Source: Porticoccus sp.
GTDB lineage: Bacteria > Pseudomonadota > Gammaproteobacteria > Pseudomonadales > Porticoccaceae
NCBI GenBank assembly: GCA_002685455.1
Contig: NYXF01000026.1
Location: forward strand, 1 to 17,856
Direction of reading: 5' to 3'
DNA length: 17,856 bases
Shown: piece by piece, positions 1 through 7,999 of the stretch
Layout: each line of letters begins with the position of its first letter
How positions within the stretch are numbered: position 1 is the first letter of the stretch
Translations under genes and position numbers: made by a program
Notes under the pieces: model-generated
What the model was told of the DNA's origin: nothing
Databases searched by the model: none
What the model saw: the letters and a program-made list of their open reading frames with translations, nothing else

Positions 1-47
1 AAGATATTTTAAATATCAATCACGGATAAGATATTTTAAATATCAAT
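1..47. repeat. Two copies of a 20-bp AT-rich repeat with internal dyad
   Basis: A 20-bp sequence starting aagatatttt is present at 1-20 and again, identical, at 28-47, separated by cacggat. Each copy contains the inverted repeat gatatt-tta-aatatc, so each could form a short hairpin. It lies upstream of the gene at 89 and may be part of the 3' region of a gene beyond the left edge or of the promoter region. No function can be assigned from sequence alone. Confidence 0.7.
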
Positions 48-88
48 ACTAATTTCTTAATAAATAAAATCTAAGATATATTATTCTA

Positions 89-823
89 ATGGAGATTAAA
101 ACCAAAAAGATAAAAGCAAAATCACCTAAGAAAAATTCAAATAAGAGTATTGATAAATACAAAGATTTTTTAGGTGAGAAAAAAGATATTCATAAAAGCA
201 AAGATAAAAAGGTGTTTCATGTTACAAGGAAGCGTGTCTCGCCTAAAAAAATAAAGAAGGTTAATACAAAAGATTTATTACATATTGAAAATGAAATTTC
301 AAACATGAAAGCTAAGAATACATCAACTAGTATTCAGATGCCAACTCAAAATGAAAATTTAACAAGTGAATTAAATAAATCATCAATTAATTCTACAGAG
401 AATAAAGATAAACAGATTAAGAAACCCGTTCATAAGCCTGTTCATAAGCCTGTTCATAAGCCTGTTCATAAGCCTGTTCATAAGCCGGTTCATAAGCCTG
501 TTCATAAGCCTGTTCATAAGCCTGTTCATAAGAATGTATCAAATAGATCACAAAAGAGACCCATATCTCGATCTACTAGTAGAAATAAGAGACATTCAAA
601 AAATAAAAATAGGAAAGTAAGTATTAAAACGGGTGTTTTTCGTAATAAAGATATTAAGGATGTTGAATCTAAAATAAAAGAGATTCGTAAAAAGAAAACA
701 GAAGATATAAAAAAAGAATTAGAATCTCAGGGTGTTAGGGTTTCTGGTAAGAGTAATAGATTAATAAGAGATATTTATTTATATTCAAAAATTAGTAATA
801 TAAATATTAAGCATGAAGTATAA
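89..823 (+). CDS. Basic repeat-bearing protein with SAP-like C-terminus
   Basis: This gene encodes 244 aa, very rich in lysine. Residues 1-60 and about 150-185 are strongly basic and low in complexity. Residues 113-148 are nine tandem PVHK tetrapeptides. The C-terminal part (about 195-240) contains KKELESQGVRVSGKSNRLI, followed by a helix ending RDIYLYSK. That pattern (helix, short G-x-x-V-S-G-K loop, helix) resembles the SAP DNA-binding fold, and similar C-terminal tails are known in giant-virus hypothetical proteins. I infer a nucleic-acid-binding, possibly virion-packaged protein. No enzyme motif, signal peptide or membrane segment is seen. The ATG follows an AT-rich stretch ending ttattcta, and no competing upstream start is visible. 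The gene itself is clear, the SAP assignment is tentative. Confidence 0.82.
   Translation: MEIKTKKIKAKSPKKNSNKSIDKYKDFLGEKKDIHKSKDKKVFHVTRKRVSPKKIKKVNTKDLLHIENEISNMKAKNTSTSIQMPTQNENLTSELNKSSINSTENKDKQIKKPVHKPVHKPVHKPVHKPVHKPVHKPVHKPVHKPVHKNVSNRSQKRPISRSTSRNKRHSKNKNRKVSIKTGVFRNKDIKDVESKIKEIRKKKTEDIKKELESQGVRVSGKSNRLIRDIYLYSKISNINIKHEV
425..532 (+). repeat. 12-bp in-frame tandem repeat (PVHK x9)
   Basis: Nine consecutive 12-bp units (typically cctgttcataag) encode PVHK nine times within the basic protein at 89-823. The units differ only at the proline or valine third positions (ccc, cct, ccg; gtt), so the array is nearly perfect at DNA level. This suggests recent expansion by slippage. Confidence 0.95.
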
Positions 824-841
824 AATAAATTATAAATTATA

Positions 842-1111
842 ATGAATCATAACTTTGACTTATTAAGCGTAGGTCATTTTTTATCGTATTTATGTTTTGG
901 ATATTTTATTAAACATAAATATAAATTAGCATTGGTTCTAGGTATCTTATGGGAAATATTTGAAAAGATATTAGTATCAAATCCATATACTCGTTATCTT
1001 TTAAAAGAGTATTGGTTAATACCAATTGAATATATAGATGATACTTTTGAGCATAGTTTAACGGATATAATGATAAACATGATTGGTTATACTATTGGTT
1101 CAAATATATAA
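842..1111 (+). CDS. Small VanZ-like membrane protein
   Basis: This gene encodes 89 aa with about three hydrophobic segments: near residues 8-23, near 28-42 (LALVLGILWEIFEK), and at the C-terminus (about 73-88). The sequence ends in SLTDIMINMIGYTIG, a D-x3-N-x2-G-x3-G pattern that resembles the end of VanZ/DUF2585-like membrane proteins. This C-terminal signature with the internal WEIFE is the basis for the call. Whether it has any function like bacterial VanZ proteins is unknown. The start codon sits directly after aaattata, an AT-rich element resembling the promoter-like element in front of several other genes here. It is separated by only 18 bp from the gene before and 29 bp from the gene after, all on the same strand. 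Presence of a gene is likely, the family is tentative. Confidence 0.75.
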   Translation: MNHNFDLLSVGHFLSYLCFGYFIKHKYKLALVLGILWEIFEKILVSNPYTRYLLKEYWLIPIEYIDDTFEHSLTDIMINMIGYTIGSNI

Positions 1112-1140
1112 ATAAGAAATTATTTTATGATTAATAATAA

Positions 1141-2019
1141 ATGAGTAATAATTCAACTAAACCTGGTTATGATGATAGTTACGCGAATCAAGTGAATAAT
1201 ATTATAGATACTTTAGAATTAGATTCAGAAACAGATAGAGGTATTTTAAAGAGTAGATTTCTTTCAGAAGTTGTTGATTATGAAAGAAGAAAATTAAAAA
1301 CAAAAAAGTATTATGATGTTTTTAGATTTATAGTGACTACTGGATCTATACTTTTACCAGCAATTTTATCATTAGGACAAATGGATCCTGCGAAGTTGCC
1401 AAAGAATTTTGATCAGATTACTTATTGGTCTTCATGGACAATTTCATTAATGGTGACAGCTAGCAATGGATTTTTACAATTGTTTTCCCTAGATAAAAAT
1501 TATTTTGAATATGCTTTAACTACGGAACAATTAAAAACTGAAGGATGGCAATTCTTTCAGCTTTCTGGTAAATACGAAGATGATGAATCTCATCAAGAAG
1601 CTTATAAAGATTTTTCAAAAAGCATTGAAAATATTAAGAGAAAACAAGTTGAGAAAGAATATTCAGGTAAGGGGGATGTGAATAAAAATAAAAAAGGAAA
1701 GAAGTTTGATTTTCAAGCTGAACTCATGAAAAATTTACCTGATGAATTAAAAAAACAAATACCCGATAAACCTAAACCGGATGTAGAAGAAGGTATTAAA
1801 GTAGTTGATAACAAGATGCATGAAATAGATGATTTAATGAATGATAAAATGGGTAAATTAGATGTTTTAATGGGTATGTTGGAAAATAAAAAAATTGACG
1901 GTGATGTCGCAACAACAGTTGGAAATGTAAGAGAAATATTAAAGGATTCAATTAAAGAACAAGTAAGTGAAGCAGCTACAGAAGCTGTTAATGATACGAT
2001 TGATAATGTAGTCAATTAA
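1141..2019 (+). CDS. SLATT/DUF4231-like two-helix membrane protein
   Basis: This gene encodes 292 aa. An N-terminal helical part (about 20-58) is followed by two hydrophobic segments, about 60-79 (FRFIVTTGSILLPAILSLG) and 97-117 (WSSWTISLMVTASNGFLQLF). A helix then runs through YFEYALTTEQLKTEGWQFFQ, with the E-x-L-x5-W-x-F-F spacing. This order is that of the SLATT/DUF4231 domain, a family of two-TM proteins proposed to form membrane pores in conflict systems and also found in giant viruses. The rest is polar and charged: KxK-rich around 165-190, then predicted coiled coil (about 210-292) with amphipathic repeats. The C-terminal half may drive oligomerisation. The function in a virus is unknown. 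Membership in SLATT/DUF4231 is my reading from pattern and not a search result. Confidence 0.82.
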   Translation: MSNNSTKPGYDDSYANQVNNIIDTLELDSETDRGILKSRFLSEVVDYERRKLKTKKYYDVFRFIVTTGSILLPAILSLGQMDPAKLPKNFDQITYWSSWTISLMVTASNGFLQLFSLDKNYFEYALTTEQLKTEGWQFFQLSGKYEDDESHQEAYKDFSKSIENIKRKQVEKEYSGKGDVNKNKKGKKFDFQAELMKNLPDELKKQIPDKPKPDVEEGIKVVDNKMHEIDDLMNDKMGKLDVLMGMLENKKIDGDVATTVGNVREILKDSIKEQVSEAATEAVNDTIDNVVN

Positions 2020-2045
2020 AATTCAATTAAAATTCAATTAAAATT
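2013..2045. repeat. 11-bp tandem repeat (x3) over a stop codon
   Basis: Three perfect copies of caattaaaatt lie at 2013-2023, 2024-2034 and 2035-2045. The first copy contains the last codons and the TAA stop of the SLATT-like gene, so the array places extra TAA triplets just behind the stop. Confidence 0.85.
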
Positions 2046-2056
2046 TGATTTTTTAT

Positions 2057-2080
2057 TTAAACTTAAAATCATAAGTTTAA
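2057..2080. terminator. Intergenic hairpin, probable mRNA 3'-end signal
   Basis: A perfect 9-bp inverted repeat (ttaaactta / taagtttaa) flanks a 6-nt loop (aaatca). It lies between the SLATT-like gene and topoisomerase II, 8 bp before the topoisomerase ATG. In Mimivirus, intergenic palindromes mark polyadenylation sites (the hairpin rule). By analogy this may end the upstream transcript. It could instead be part of the topoisomerase promoter. Confidence 0.5.
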
Positions 2081-2088
2081 GATATACT

Positions 2089-5000
2089 ATGACAAGTCTA
2101 GAGGAAAAATATAAAAAAGAAAATCTTCAAAATCATATTTACAATACACCCGATACTTATGTTGGTGGTTGTGATTTAATTTGTGAAATATTATCTATCT
2201 ATGAACCTGAAAAAAACAAGATAGTTACAAGAGATGTTGAATATATTCCGGCAATATTAAATATCTATAATGAAATTTTAGTGAATGCGAAAGATCAAGT
2301 TACAAGACTTAGTGGATTACATGAGAAAGATAAGAGCATCCATTTAGTAACTGAAATTAAAGTAGAGATAAACAAAGAAAAAGGTGAAATTAGTATTATG
2401 AATAATGGGGATGGTATTGATGTAGCAGAACATCCAAAAGAAAAGAAGAATGGAAAACCGATTTATATTCCTCAACTTATCTTTGGTGAATTACTCACAT
2501 CAACTAATTACAATAAAGAAGAACAAAAAGTGGTTGGTGGTAAGAATGGTTATGGTGCGAAGCTAACTAATATCTTTTCAAAGTCTTTTAAGTTAGAAAC
2601 AGTTGATAGAACGAGAGGTAAGAAATATATCCAGCAGTTTGCTGGGAACATGAAAATTATTAAGAAGCCTAAGATTAGTGATTTTACTGGTAAACCATAT
2701 ACAAAGATTACATGGACAACAGATTTTGAAAGATTTGGTATTAAAGAATATTCAGATGATATGATAAACTTAATGATGAGACGTGTTTATGATATCGCTG
2801 GTATTACGGATAAGAGTGTTTCAGTTTATCTGAATAAAAAGAAGCTTTCAATCAAGAGTTTCTTAGATTATAGTAAGATGTATTTAAATGAAGGAACTAT
2901 AGTTTATGATGAGGTAATTCATAATAATATTCCTTGGAAAGTGGGTGTTTGTATATCAACCACAGATAAATTCGAACAAGTATCATTTGTAAATGGAATT
3001 TGTACACCTAAAGGAGGCAAGCATGTTGATATGATAAGTAAGCAATTAACTTCGGGATTAAAGAAATTAATAGTTAAGAAATGTAAAAGAGAAGTAAATG
3101 AGACACATATTAAAAATTATTTATCTATTTTCATAGATACATTAATTGTAAATCCTTCATTTGATAGTCAGACAAAAGAAAGATTAATTACGACAGCATC
3201 TAAATTTGGATCAAAACCTCAACTATCTGATAAATTTATTAAATCTATCATTGATAAAACTGATATTAGTGATAGGGTATTATCATTCACTGAATTTAAG
3301 ATGAATAAAGCAAATAAGAAAACAGATGGTCAAAAGAGAAATAAGATTAGAGATATTCCTAAGCTTGATGATGCTAATTGGGCTGGGACAAAGAAATCAG
3401 ACCAATGTATTTTAATTTTAACTGAAGGTGATTCAGCTAAATCAATGGCTATCTCAGGATTATCTGTTGTAGGAAGAGATATCTATGGAGCATTCCCTTT
3501 AAAGGGTAAGGTTATGAATGTAAGAGATGCTTCTGTGCAACAGATTATGAATAATAGTGAAATTACTAATATGAAAAAGATTCTTGGATTAGAAACTGGT
3601 AAAATTTATAAAAATACAAAATCATTAAGATATGGAAAAGTAATGATTATGACAGATCAAGATCATGATGGTTCGCATATCAAAGGTTTAGTAATGAATG
3701 TATTTCATCATATGTGGCCTTCATTACTCGAGTTAGGATATATTACTAGTATGATTACTCCTATTGTAAAGGTTACTCATAAGAAAAAGATAAAATCATT
3801 TTACACATTAACTGAATACAATGATTGGATTAAATCTACAAATAATTCACATTTATGGAAAGTTAAATATTACAAGGGATTAGGAACTTCTTCTGCTAAA
3901 GAAGCAAGAGAATATTTCAGTGATATTAAATTAAATAATTATATTTATACTGAAGAAACAGATAAGTCTATGAGTTTAGCATTCAGTAAAGATGAAAGTG
4001 ATATGAGAAAAGAATGGTTATATCAGTTTGATGAAAATATTATTCTTGATCACAAAGAAAAAGATGTAAAAATACAAGATTTTATCAATAAAGAATTAAT
4101 TCATTTTTCAAATAGTGATACATTAAGAAGTATTGGTTCATTATATGATGGATTAAAACCAAGTCAAAGAAAGATTTTATATTCTTGTTTTAAGAGAAAA
4201 TTATATAATGAAATAAGAGTTGCTCAATTAGCTGGTTATGTTAGTGAAAATGCTGCTTATCATCATGGTGAAGCTTCTTTACAAGGAGCTATCATTGGTA
4301 TGGCTCAGAACTTCGTAGGTTCAAATAATTTAAATTTACTAATGCCAAATGGTCAGTTTGGAACTCGTATTATGGGAGGTCATGATTCAGCGAGTCCAAG
4401 GTATATTCATACTGAACTAAATAAGATAGTAGATTTAATCTTTCCTCCTTCAGATTTTCCTTTACTTGATTACAATGATGATGATGGTATCTTAGTTGAA
4501 CCTAAATATTATGTTCCTATTATTCCGATGGTTTTAGTGAATGGTATGAATGGTATTGGAACTGGATTCAGTACAAGTGTTCCTAAATATGATATTCTGG
4601 ATGTAATTAAGAATATGAAAAGAAAGGTTATGAATAAATCTCAATTAAGTATTGCCCCATCATGTAATGGATTCAAAGGTAAGATAATTAAGATAGATAA
4701 TAAAAATTTTATCAGTAAGGGTATTTATGAGGTAATTAGTGATACTTGTATTCGTATTACTGAGCTACCTATTGGTAAATGGACAGATGATTATAAGAAG
4801 TTTTTAGATTCTTTACTACCTGAATTAAAAACAAAATCACCTGATAATCATAAAAAGAATAAACCAAAGAAAACAATTTTAGATTATAAGAATAATAGTT
4901 CTGATGTAGATGTTGATTTTACGATTACTTTTGAAAAGGGATTTTTAAATTCATTACAATGGGATGATGATCCAAATATTGATGGTATTGAGAAATTTTT

Positions 5001-5511
5001 CAAACTAACAACAAGTAAAGGATTATCATTAAAGAACGTTCATCTATATAATAACAAGGGTCAAATAAATAAATATAATAATCTAAATGAAATTTATGAT
5101 GAATTTTATACTGAAAGATATTCATTATATGTAAAGCGCAAAGAATATGAATTATCTGAATATAATAATGAATTAATGATTCTAAAGAGTAAGATGAGAT
5201 TTATTCAAGATGTAATAGATGATAAGATAGTAGTTTATAAGCGTAAGAAATGTGAAATAGTTCAAAATTTATTAAATCAAAAATATATTCAAGTTCATTC
5301 AGGTAGAGTAATAGAATCAGAAAATGATATTAAAACGAGCAATTATGATTATCTTATTAAGATGTCTTTACATTTATTTACCGAAGAAGAGATTGATAGA
5401 TTAAATGAAAAAATAGATAATCTACAAAAAGAACATGATAATTTAGAAAAGATGAGTATTGAAGAAATATGGATTTCAGAATGTGATGAATTATTAAAAG
5501 CATTAGATTAA
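2089..5511 (+). CDS. TOP2: DNA topoisomerase II (eukaryotic type IIA)
   Basis: This gene encodes 1140 aa, an ATP-dependent homodimeric enzyme that passes one duplex through another and so resolves supercoils and catenanes of the viral genome. The GHKL ATPase shows the N-box (EILVNAKDQ, E62/N66/D69), NNGDGI, the glycine loop VGGKNGYGAKL at 149-159, and QTKERLIT. The TOPRIM domain has EGDSAKS at 446-452 and the metal-binding DQDHDGSH at 523-530, with PLKGKVMNVRD between them. The breakage-reunion domain contains YDGLKPSQRKIL, the segment QLAGYVSENAAYHHGE, and the catalytic tyrosine Y772 in ASPRYIHTE. All key residues are intact. Cellular enzymes are about 1400-1550 aa; this protein lacks their long charged C-terminal tail, as is usual for viral homologues. 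The C-terminus is a coiled coil. No intein or frameshift is seen. Confidence 0.99.
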   Translation: MTSLEEKYKKENLQNHIYNTPDTYVGGCDLICEILSIYEPEKNKIVTRDVEYIPAILNIYNEILVNAKDQVTRLSGLHEKDKSIHLVTEIKVEINKEKGEISIMNNGDGIDVAEHPKEKKNGKPIYIPQLIFGELLTSTNYNKEEQKVVGGKNGYGAKLTNIFSKSFKLETVDRTRGKKYIQQFAGNMKIIKKPKISDFTGKPYTKITWTTDFERFGIKEYSDDMINLMMRRVYDIAGITDKSVSVYLNKKKLSIKSFLDYSKMYLNEGTIVYDEVIHNNIPWKVGVCISTTDKFEQVSFVNGICTPKGGKHVDMISKQLTSGLKKLIVKKCKREVNETHIKNYLSIFIDTLIVNPSFDSQTKERLITTASKFGSKPQLSDKFIKSIIDKTDISDRVLSFTEFKMNKANKKTDGQKRNKIRDIPKLDDANWAGTKKSDQCILILTEGDSAKSMAISGLSVVGRDIYGAFPLKGKVMNVRDASVQQIMNNSEITNMKKILGLETGKIYKNTKSLRYGKVMIMTDQDHDGSHIKGLVMNVFHHMWPSLLELGYITSMITPIVKVTHKKKIKSFYTLTEYNDWIKSTNNSHLWKVKYYKGLGTSSAKEAREYFSDIKLNNYIYTEETDKSMSLAFSKDESDMRKEWLYQFDENIILDHKEKDVKIQDFINKELIHFSNSDTLRSIGSLYDGLKPSQRKILYSCFKRKLYNEIRVAQLAGYVSENAAYHHGEASLQGAIIGMAQNFVGSNNLNLLMPNGQFGTRIMGGHDSASPRYIHTELNKIVDLIFPPSDFPLLDYNDDDGILVEPKYYVPIIPMVLVNGMNGIGTGFSTSVPKYDILDVIKNMKRKVMNKSQLSIAPSCNGFKGKIIKIDNKNFISKGIYEVISDTCIRITELPIGKWTDDYKKFLDSLLPELKTKSPDNHKKNKPKKTILDYKNNSSDVDVDFTITFEKGFLNSLQWDDDPNIDGIEKFFKLTTSKGLSLKNVHLYNNKGQINKYNNLNEIYDEFYTERYSLYVKRKEYELSEYNNELMILKSKMRFIQDVIDDKIVVYKRKKCEIVQNLLNQKYIQVHSGRVIESENDIKTSNYDYLIKMSLHLFTEEEIDRLNEKIDNLQKEHDNLEKMSIEEIWISECDELLKALD

Positions 5512-5532
5512 ATATAAAAAATTATATCTAAT
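5502..5532. terminator. Bulged hairpin at the 3' end of topoisomerase II
   Basis: The sequence attagat...atataa-aaaa-ttatat-ctaat can fold as an 11-bp AT-rich stem with a 5-nt bulge (taaat) on its 5' side. It starts inside the last codons of the topoisomerase gene and includes its stop. It is a candidate 3'-end hairpin of the kind described for Mimivirus transcripts. Confidence 0.4.
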
Positions 5533-5544
5533 GTAAATATAATA

Positions 5545-6369
5545 ATGTCATTATATATTTCGGATACGAATAAACCCAGACAAGGTGGATATGATGAATC
5601 AATTGGATTAGATATTGATGAAGCTGTTGTAAGAGATGCTCCAGGAACGGATCAATCATATTATGATTATGATTTATTAATTAAAGGAGTTTCGGGATCA
5701 GGTGTTGTGATACCAAGTGATTTAGATGATGGATTTCCTAAACTAAGTGATTATAATTTTAGAGATACCAGTAGTAAAATGTATCAAAAAGCTGAGCAAA
5801 GGGAAGATGGTATGGCTCAAGCATTTCAATTAAAAGCATTTGTATCAGATGATCAAAAATCAACATTAGATACTATGTTAGAAGGCGCGAATAATGGATT
5901 AGTATCCGATGTAGATGTAATGAGAGACAATCCATTACCACCTGAAACTTCTTTAGTGATTATTAAAGATAATAAAGATACTTCAATTAAGGGTATACTT
6001 GAGGATAATTCAATTAATGATATTTTTTTCTCTGATATGAATACTAAAGTTATTCAGGATACAATAAGATACAGAGTAAATGTTGAAACGGGTGAAGTGA
6101 TAGCTAAGCAATCTGATAATGAATTATATATCATTATGAGATCAATCATGTTGCAATTTGCTAATTTTAGAACTGGTATAGATAATATAGTTGATGAAGT
6201 AAGAAGATTAAATGATAAAGTAGTTGAATATTCTGTTGAAAATGTATCATCAAATGTGAAACAGCATAAGGGATATGTAGATAAATTATCTAAATTACCG
6301 GTTCCATTGGATATGCCAGTTTATCATAATAAAGCTAATTACACATATGATATTTCTAATTTATTGTAA
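5545..6369 (+). CDS. Conserved giant-virus protein, DUF5761-like (probable virion protein)
   Basis: This gene encodes 274 aa and is soluble and acidic. The N-terminal half (1-150) is polar with low conservation signals. The C-terminal half carries the part I recognise from giant-virus proteins: IFFSDMNTKVIQDTIRYRV at 160-178, then VIAKQSDNELYIIMRSI and LQFANF, and finally VSSNVKQHKGYVDKLSKLPVP ahead of a short tail. The motif series FFS-N-x-x-IQ-x3-RY and QS-x2-EL-x-IIMRS is typical of the family called DUF5761, found across Nucleocytoviricota and usually regarded as a structural or virion-associated component. Its role here is inferred. It has no transmembrane segment or enzyme motif. The last 28 bp including the stop codon are repeated downstream (see the 44-bp repeat). 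The gene is sure, the family is likely and the function is tentative. Confidence 0.88.
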   Translation: MSLYISDTNKPRQGGYDESIGLDIDEAVVRDAPGTDQSYYDYDLLIKGVSGSGVVIPSDLDDGFPKLSDYNFRDTSSKMYQKAEQREDGMAQAFQLKAFVSDDQKSTLDTMLEGANNGLVSDVDVMRDNPLPPETSLVIIKDNKDTSIKGILEDNSINDIFFSDMNTKVIQDTIRYRVNVETGEVIAKQSDNELYIIMRSIMLQFANFRTGIDNIVDEVRRLNDKVVEYSVENVSSNVKQHKGYVDKLSKLPVPLDMPVYHNKANYTYDISNLL

Positions 6370-6458
6370 ATTATAATTATCATATCACATATGATATTTC
6401 TAATTTATTGTAAATTATAATTATCATATCACATATGATATTTCTAATTTATTGTAAA
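6342..6458. repeat. 44-bp tandem repeat (2.7 copies) across a gene end
   Basis: A 44-bp unit beginning cacatatgatatttctaatt occurs at 6342-6385 and 6386-6429, with a partial third copy at 6430-6458. The first copy is coding: it carries the final residues TYDISNLL and the TAA of the DUF5761-like gene. The two further copies are therefore untranslated echoes of the same 3' end. Each junction creates an inverted repeat, tatcatat-cac-atatgata (6378-6396 and 6422-6440), which the single ancestral copy would not have had. The units are identical, so the duplication is recent. Confidence 0.95.
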
Positions 6459-6491
6459 CTTTTATTTAAACACTCTTCTTTATTATTTTTT

Positions 6492-7556
6492 ATGAATATA
6501 CATATTGATAAGAATAAACCTTTATTAATTCATGGTAAATCTGGTTCAGGAAAAACGCATGTAGCATTAGAATTATCAAAAGATATGGTTTTAACAAAAA
6601 TTGACAGTAGTATGTTAAAAAGTATAAAAAACAAAGATTATATTTTAAATATTGTTAAAAAAAGAAATGTAACACTTATGTTTAGTGATGTAAAAGATAA
6701 AAGATGTTTATTAATAGATGATATTCATGTGTTTCAAAAACATGATAAATTCTTTTTTAAAATGATTATTGAATTTATTAAAGCGAATCAATATTATCAT
6801 ACATTTATTGTCATGATTTGTAATAATAATTTCTTAAAAAATAAAGATCTTCTTAGATTAAAGAAATATATAAATACATATGAAATTAAATATACTTATA
6901 ATGAATATTATAAGAAATGTTTAGAATTATACAAGAAAGACAAGAAAAACAAGTTTAATTTTAGTTTAGATGAATTAGATAATAAAATATATTTATCAAG
7001 ATATAATTTTAATGATTTATTATCTAGTTTCAATACAGAAGATAAAATAAATATTAAAGATAATTATGATCCTATAGAAACTGTTACATATGATTTAATA
7101 AATAATCGGTATGAATTATCAGAGTTATTTAGAATTTGTGAAGGTGATGAGATTATACTATCATATAATATGTTAGAGAATATAAATGAAATTATAAAAA
7201 TAGATCATAAAAAATATAATAAGATATATAACAGTTTTGTGAATTCAGATATTATAGAATATAATTTAGTAAAACATGATAAAGATTTCATAAAATATAT
7301 GTCAATTTTATCAATCTCTCATATAAATTATTACATTGATACTATTTTTAAAGATATAATTATGAATCGTTATATAAGTAAGTGTATGGTTTTAACGAAT
7401 CAATATAAAATAAATCAAATCAATTTTAAAATTTATTTATATGATATGGTCTTTCAGTATAAAAATGAACAATATAAAAAAGAATTATTAAAATTAGATA
7501 AAAAAGAATATGATAGATTAGAAAAGATATATAATATCTTTTATTTAAGTATCTAA
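6492..7556 (+). CDS. P-loop (AAA+-like) ATPase
   Basis: I start this gene at 6492, giving 354 aa. Numbered from there, it has the Walker A motif GKSGSGKT at 15-22, a Walker B motif CLLIDDIH at 72-79, and a sensor-1-like stretch MICNNN at 108-113. The order and spacing resemble the clamp-loader/RFC and ORC side of the AAA+ class, and comparable proteins occur in Imitervirales. A role in DNA replication or repair is plausible but inferred, and no arginine finger can be named with confidence. The region after about residue 150 is helical and low in complexity (I, K, N, Y rich). An in-frame ATG at 6435 would add 19 residues, but it lies inside the repeat copied from the preceding gene, and the Walker A motif begins naturally from 6492. 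The 3' end overlaps the convergent gene by 12 bp. Confidence 0.85.
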   Translation: MNIHIDKNKPLLIHGKSGSGKTHVALELSKDMVLTKIDSSMLKSIKNKDYILNIVKKRNVTLMFSDVKDKRCLLIDDIHVFQKHDKFFFKMIIEFIKANQYYHTFIVMICNNNFLKNKDLLRLKKYINTYEIKYTYNEYYKKCLELYKKDKKNKFNFSLDELDNKIYLSRYNFNDLLSSFNTEDKINIKDNYDPIETVTYDLINNRYELSELFRICEGDEIILSYNMLENINEIIKIDHKKYNKIYNSFVNSDIIEYNLVKHDKDFIKYMSILSISHINYYIDTIFKDIIMNRYISKCMVLTNQYKINQINFKIYLYDMVFQYKNEQYKKELLKLDKKEYDRLEKIYNIFYLSI

Positions 7557-7925
7557 TGATTTTCCTTTCATTTTAGGTTTGGTTAATACATGTTTTACAA
7601 CTATTTCTCTATTATTCATAATTAATTGTAATGCTTGTTCGATTTGCGATTCATCATTTAATACCTGACCTAAGTTTTCTCTTATATTATGTTTATTAAG
7701 TCCTTTTTTAGTTTTTCTTTCATTGCATTTTATTAAACCATTTTCTGTATTTAGATTTGTAATATTATGTTCTATCATAAATGATGTAATTTCAGGTTCT
7801 AATACTTTTTTTTTATGTTTTTTGAGTTCTTTAATTTTAGATTCATATTTATTGATTTCTTCGTCAATGGTTAACCATTGTTTTACTTTAATTTTAAAAT
7901 CTTCTAAAGATTGATTTTGTTCCAT
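7545..7925 (-). CDS. DUF5760-like coiled-coil protein
   Basis: This gene encodes 126 aa. It is a small soluble protein with an N-terminal coiled coil (about 10-45: VKQWLTIDEEINKYESKIKE then KKHKKKVLEP), a middle segment ITSFMIEHNITNLNTENGLI, and a C-terminal helical part rich in E, Q and N (about 80-120). The layout W-L-x-L/I-D-E-E-I followed by KELKK-x-KK, then a short NGLIKC turn and repeated TKKGLNK, resembles the giant-virus family called DUF5760. Function is not known. It converges on the P-loop ATPase (12-bp overlap, including both stop codons) and is divergent from the VLTF3-like gene across a 74-bp spacer. The upstream in-frame region is short, so the start at 7925 is well placed. Confidence 0.82.
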   Translation of the reverse strand: MEQNQSLEDFKIKVKQWLTIDEEINKYESKIKELKKHKKKVLEPEITSFMIEHNITNLNTENGLIKCNERKTKKGLNKHNIRENLGQVLNDESQIEQALQLIMNNREIVVKHVLTKPKMKGKSLDT

Positions 7926-7999
7926 GATATATTAGTAATAAATATTACTTTAAATCTATTAGTATTTAAAAGAAAATTAAAACATATGTTTAAATTAGG
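7926..7999. promoter_or_regulatory. Divergent promoter region with 7-bp dyad
   Basis: These 74 bp separate two divergent genes and must hold both promoters. The sequence is almost entirely A/T and contains a near-perfect dyad, agtaata-aa-tattact (7934-7949), and three tttaaa-type elements. No consensus can be assigned with certainty. Confidence 0.5.

Noticed and set aside
425..532. Possible CRISPR-like array in the regularly repeated segment
   Set aside because: The units are contiguous 12-bp in-frame repeats without spacers, so they are coding microsatellites.
1713..2015. 100-aa minus-strand open frame under the SLATT-like gene
   Set aside because: It is opposite a well-supported gene, is serine/leucine/isoleucine rich from complementing coiled-coil codons, and shows no family signs.
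2089..5511. Intein or intron in topoisomerase II
   Set aside because: All motifs are continuous with normal spacing and no splice or intein block is visible.
1891..6604. AAAATTGA motifs (Mimivirus early promoter) at 1891-1898 and 6597-6604
   Set aside because: Both lie inside coding sequence and none is found just upstream of a start in this window, so I do not call the motif as a promoter here.
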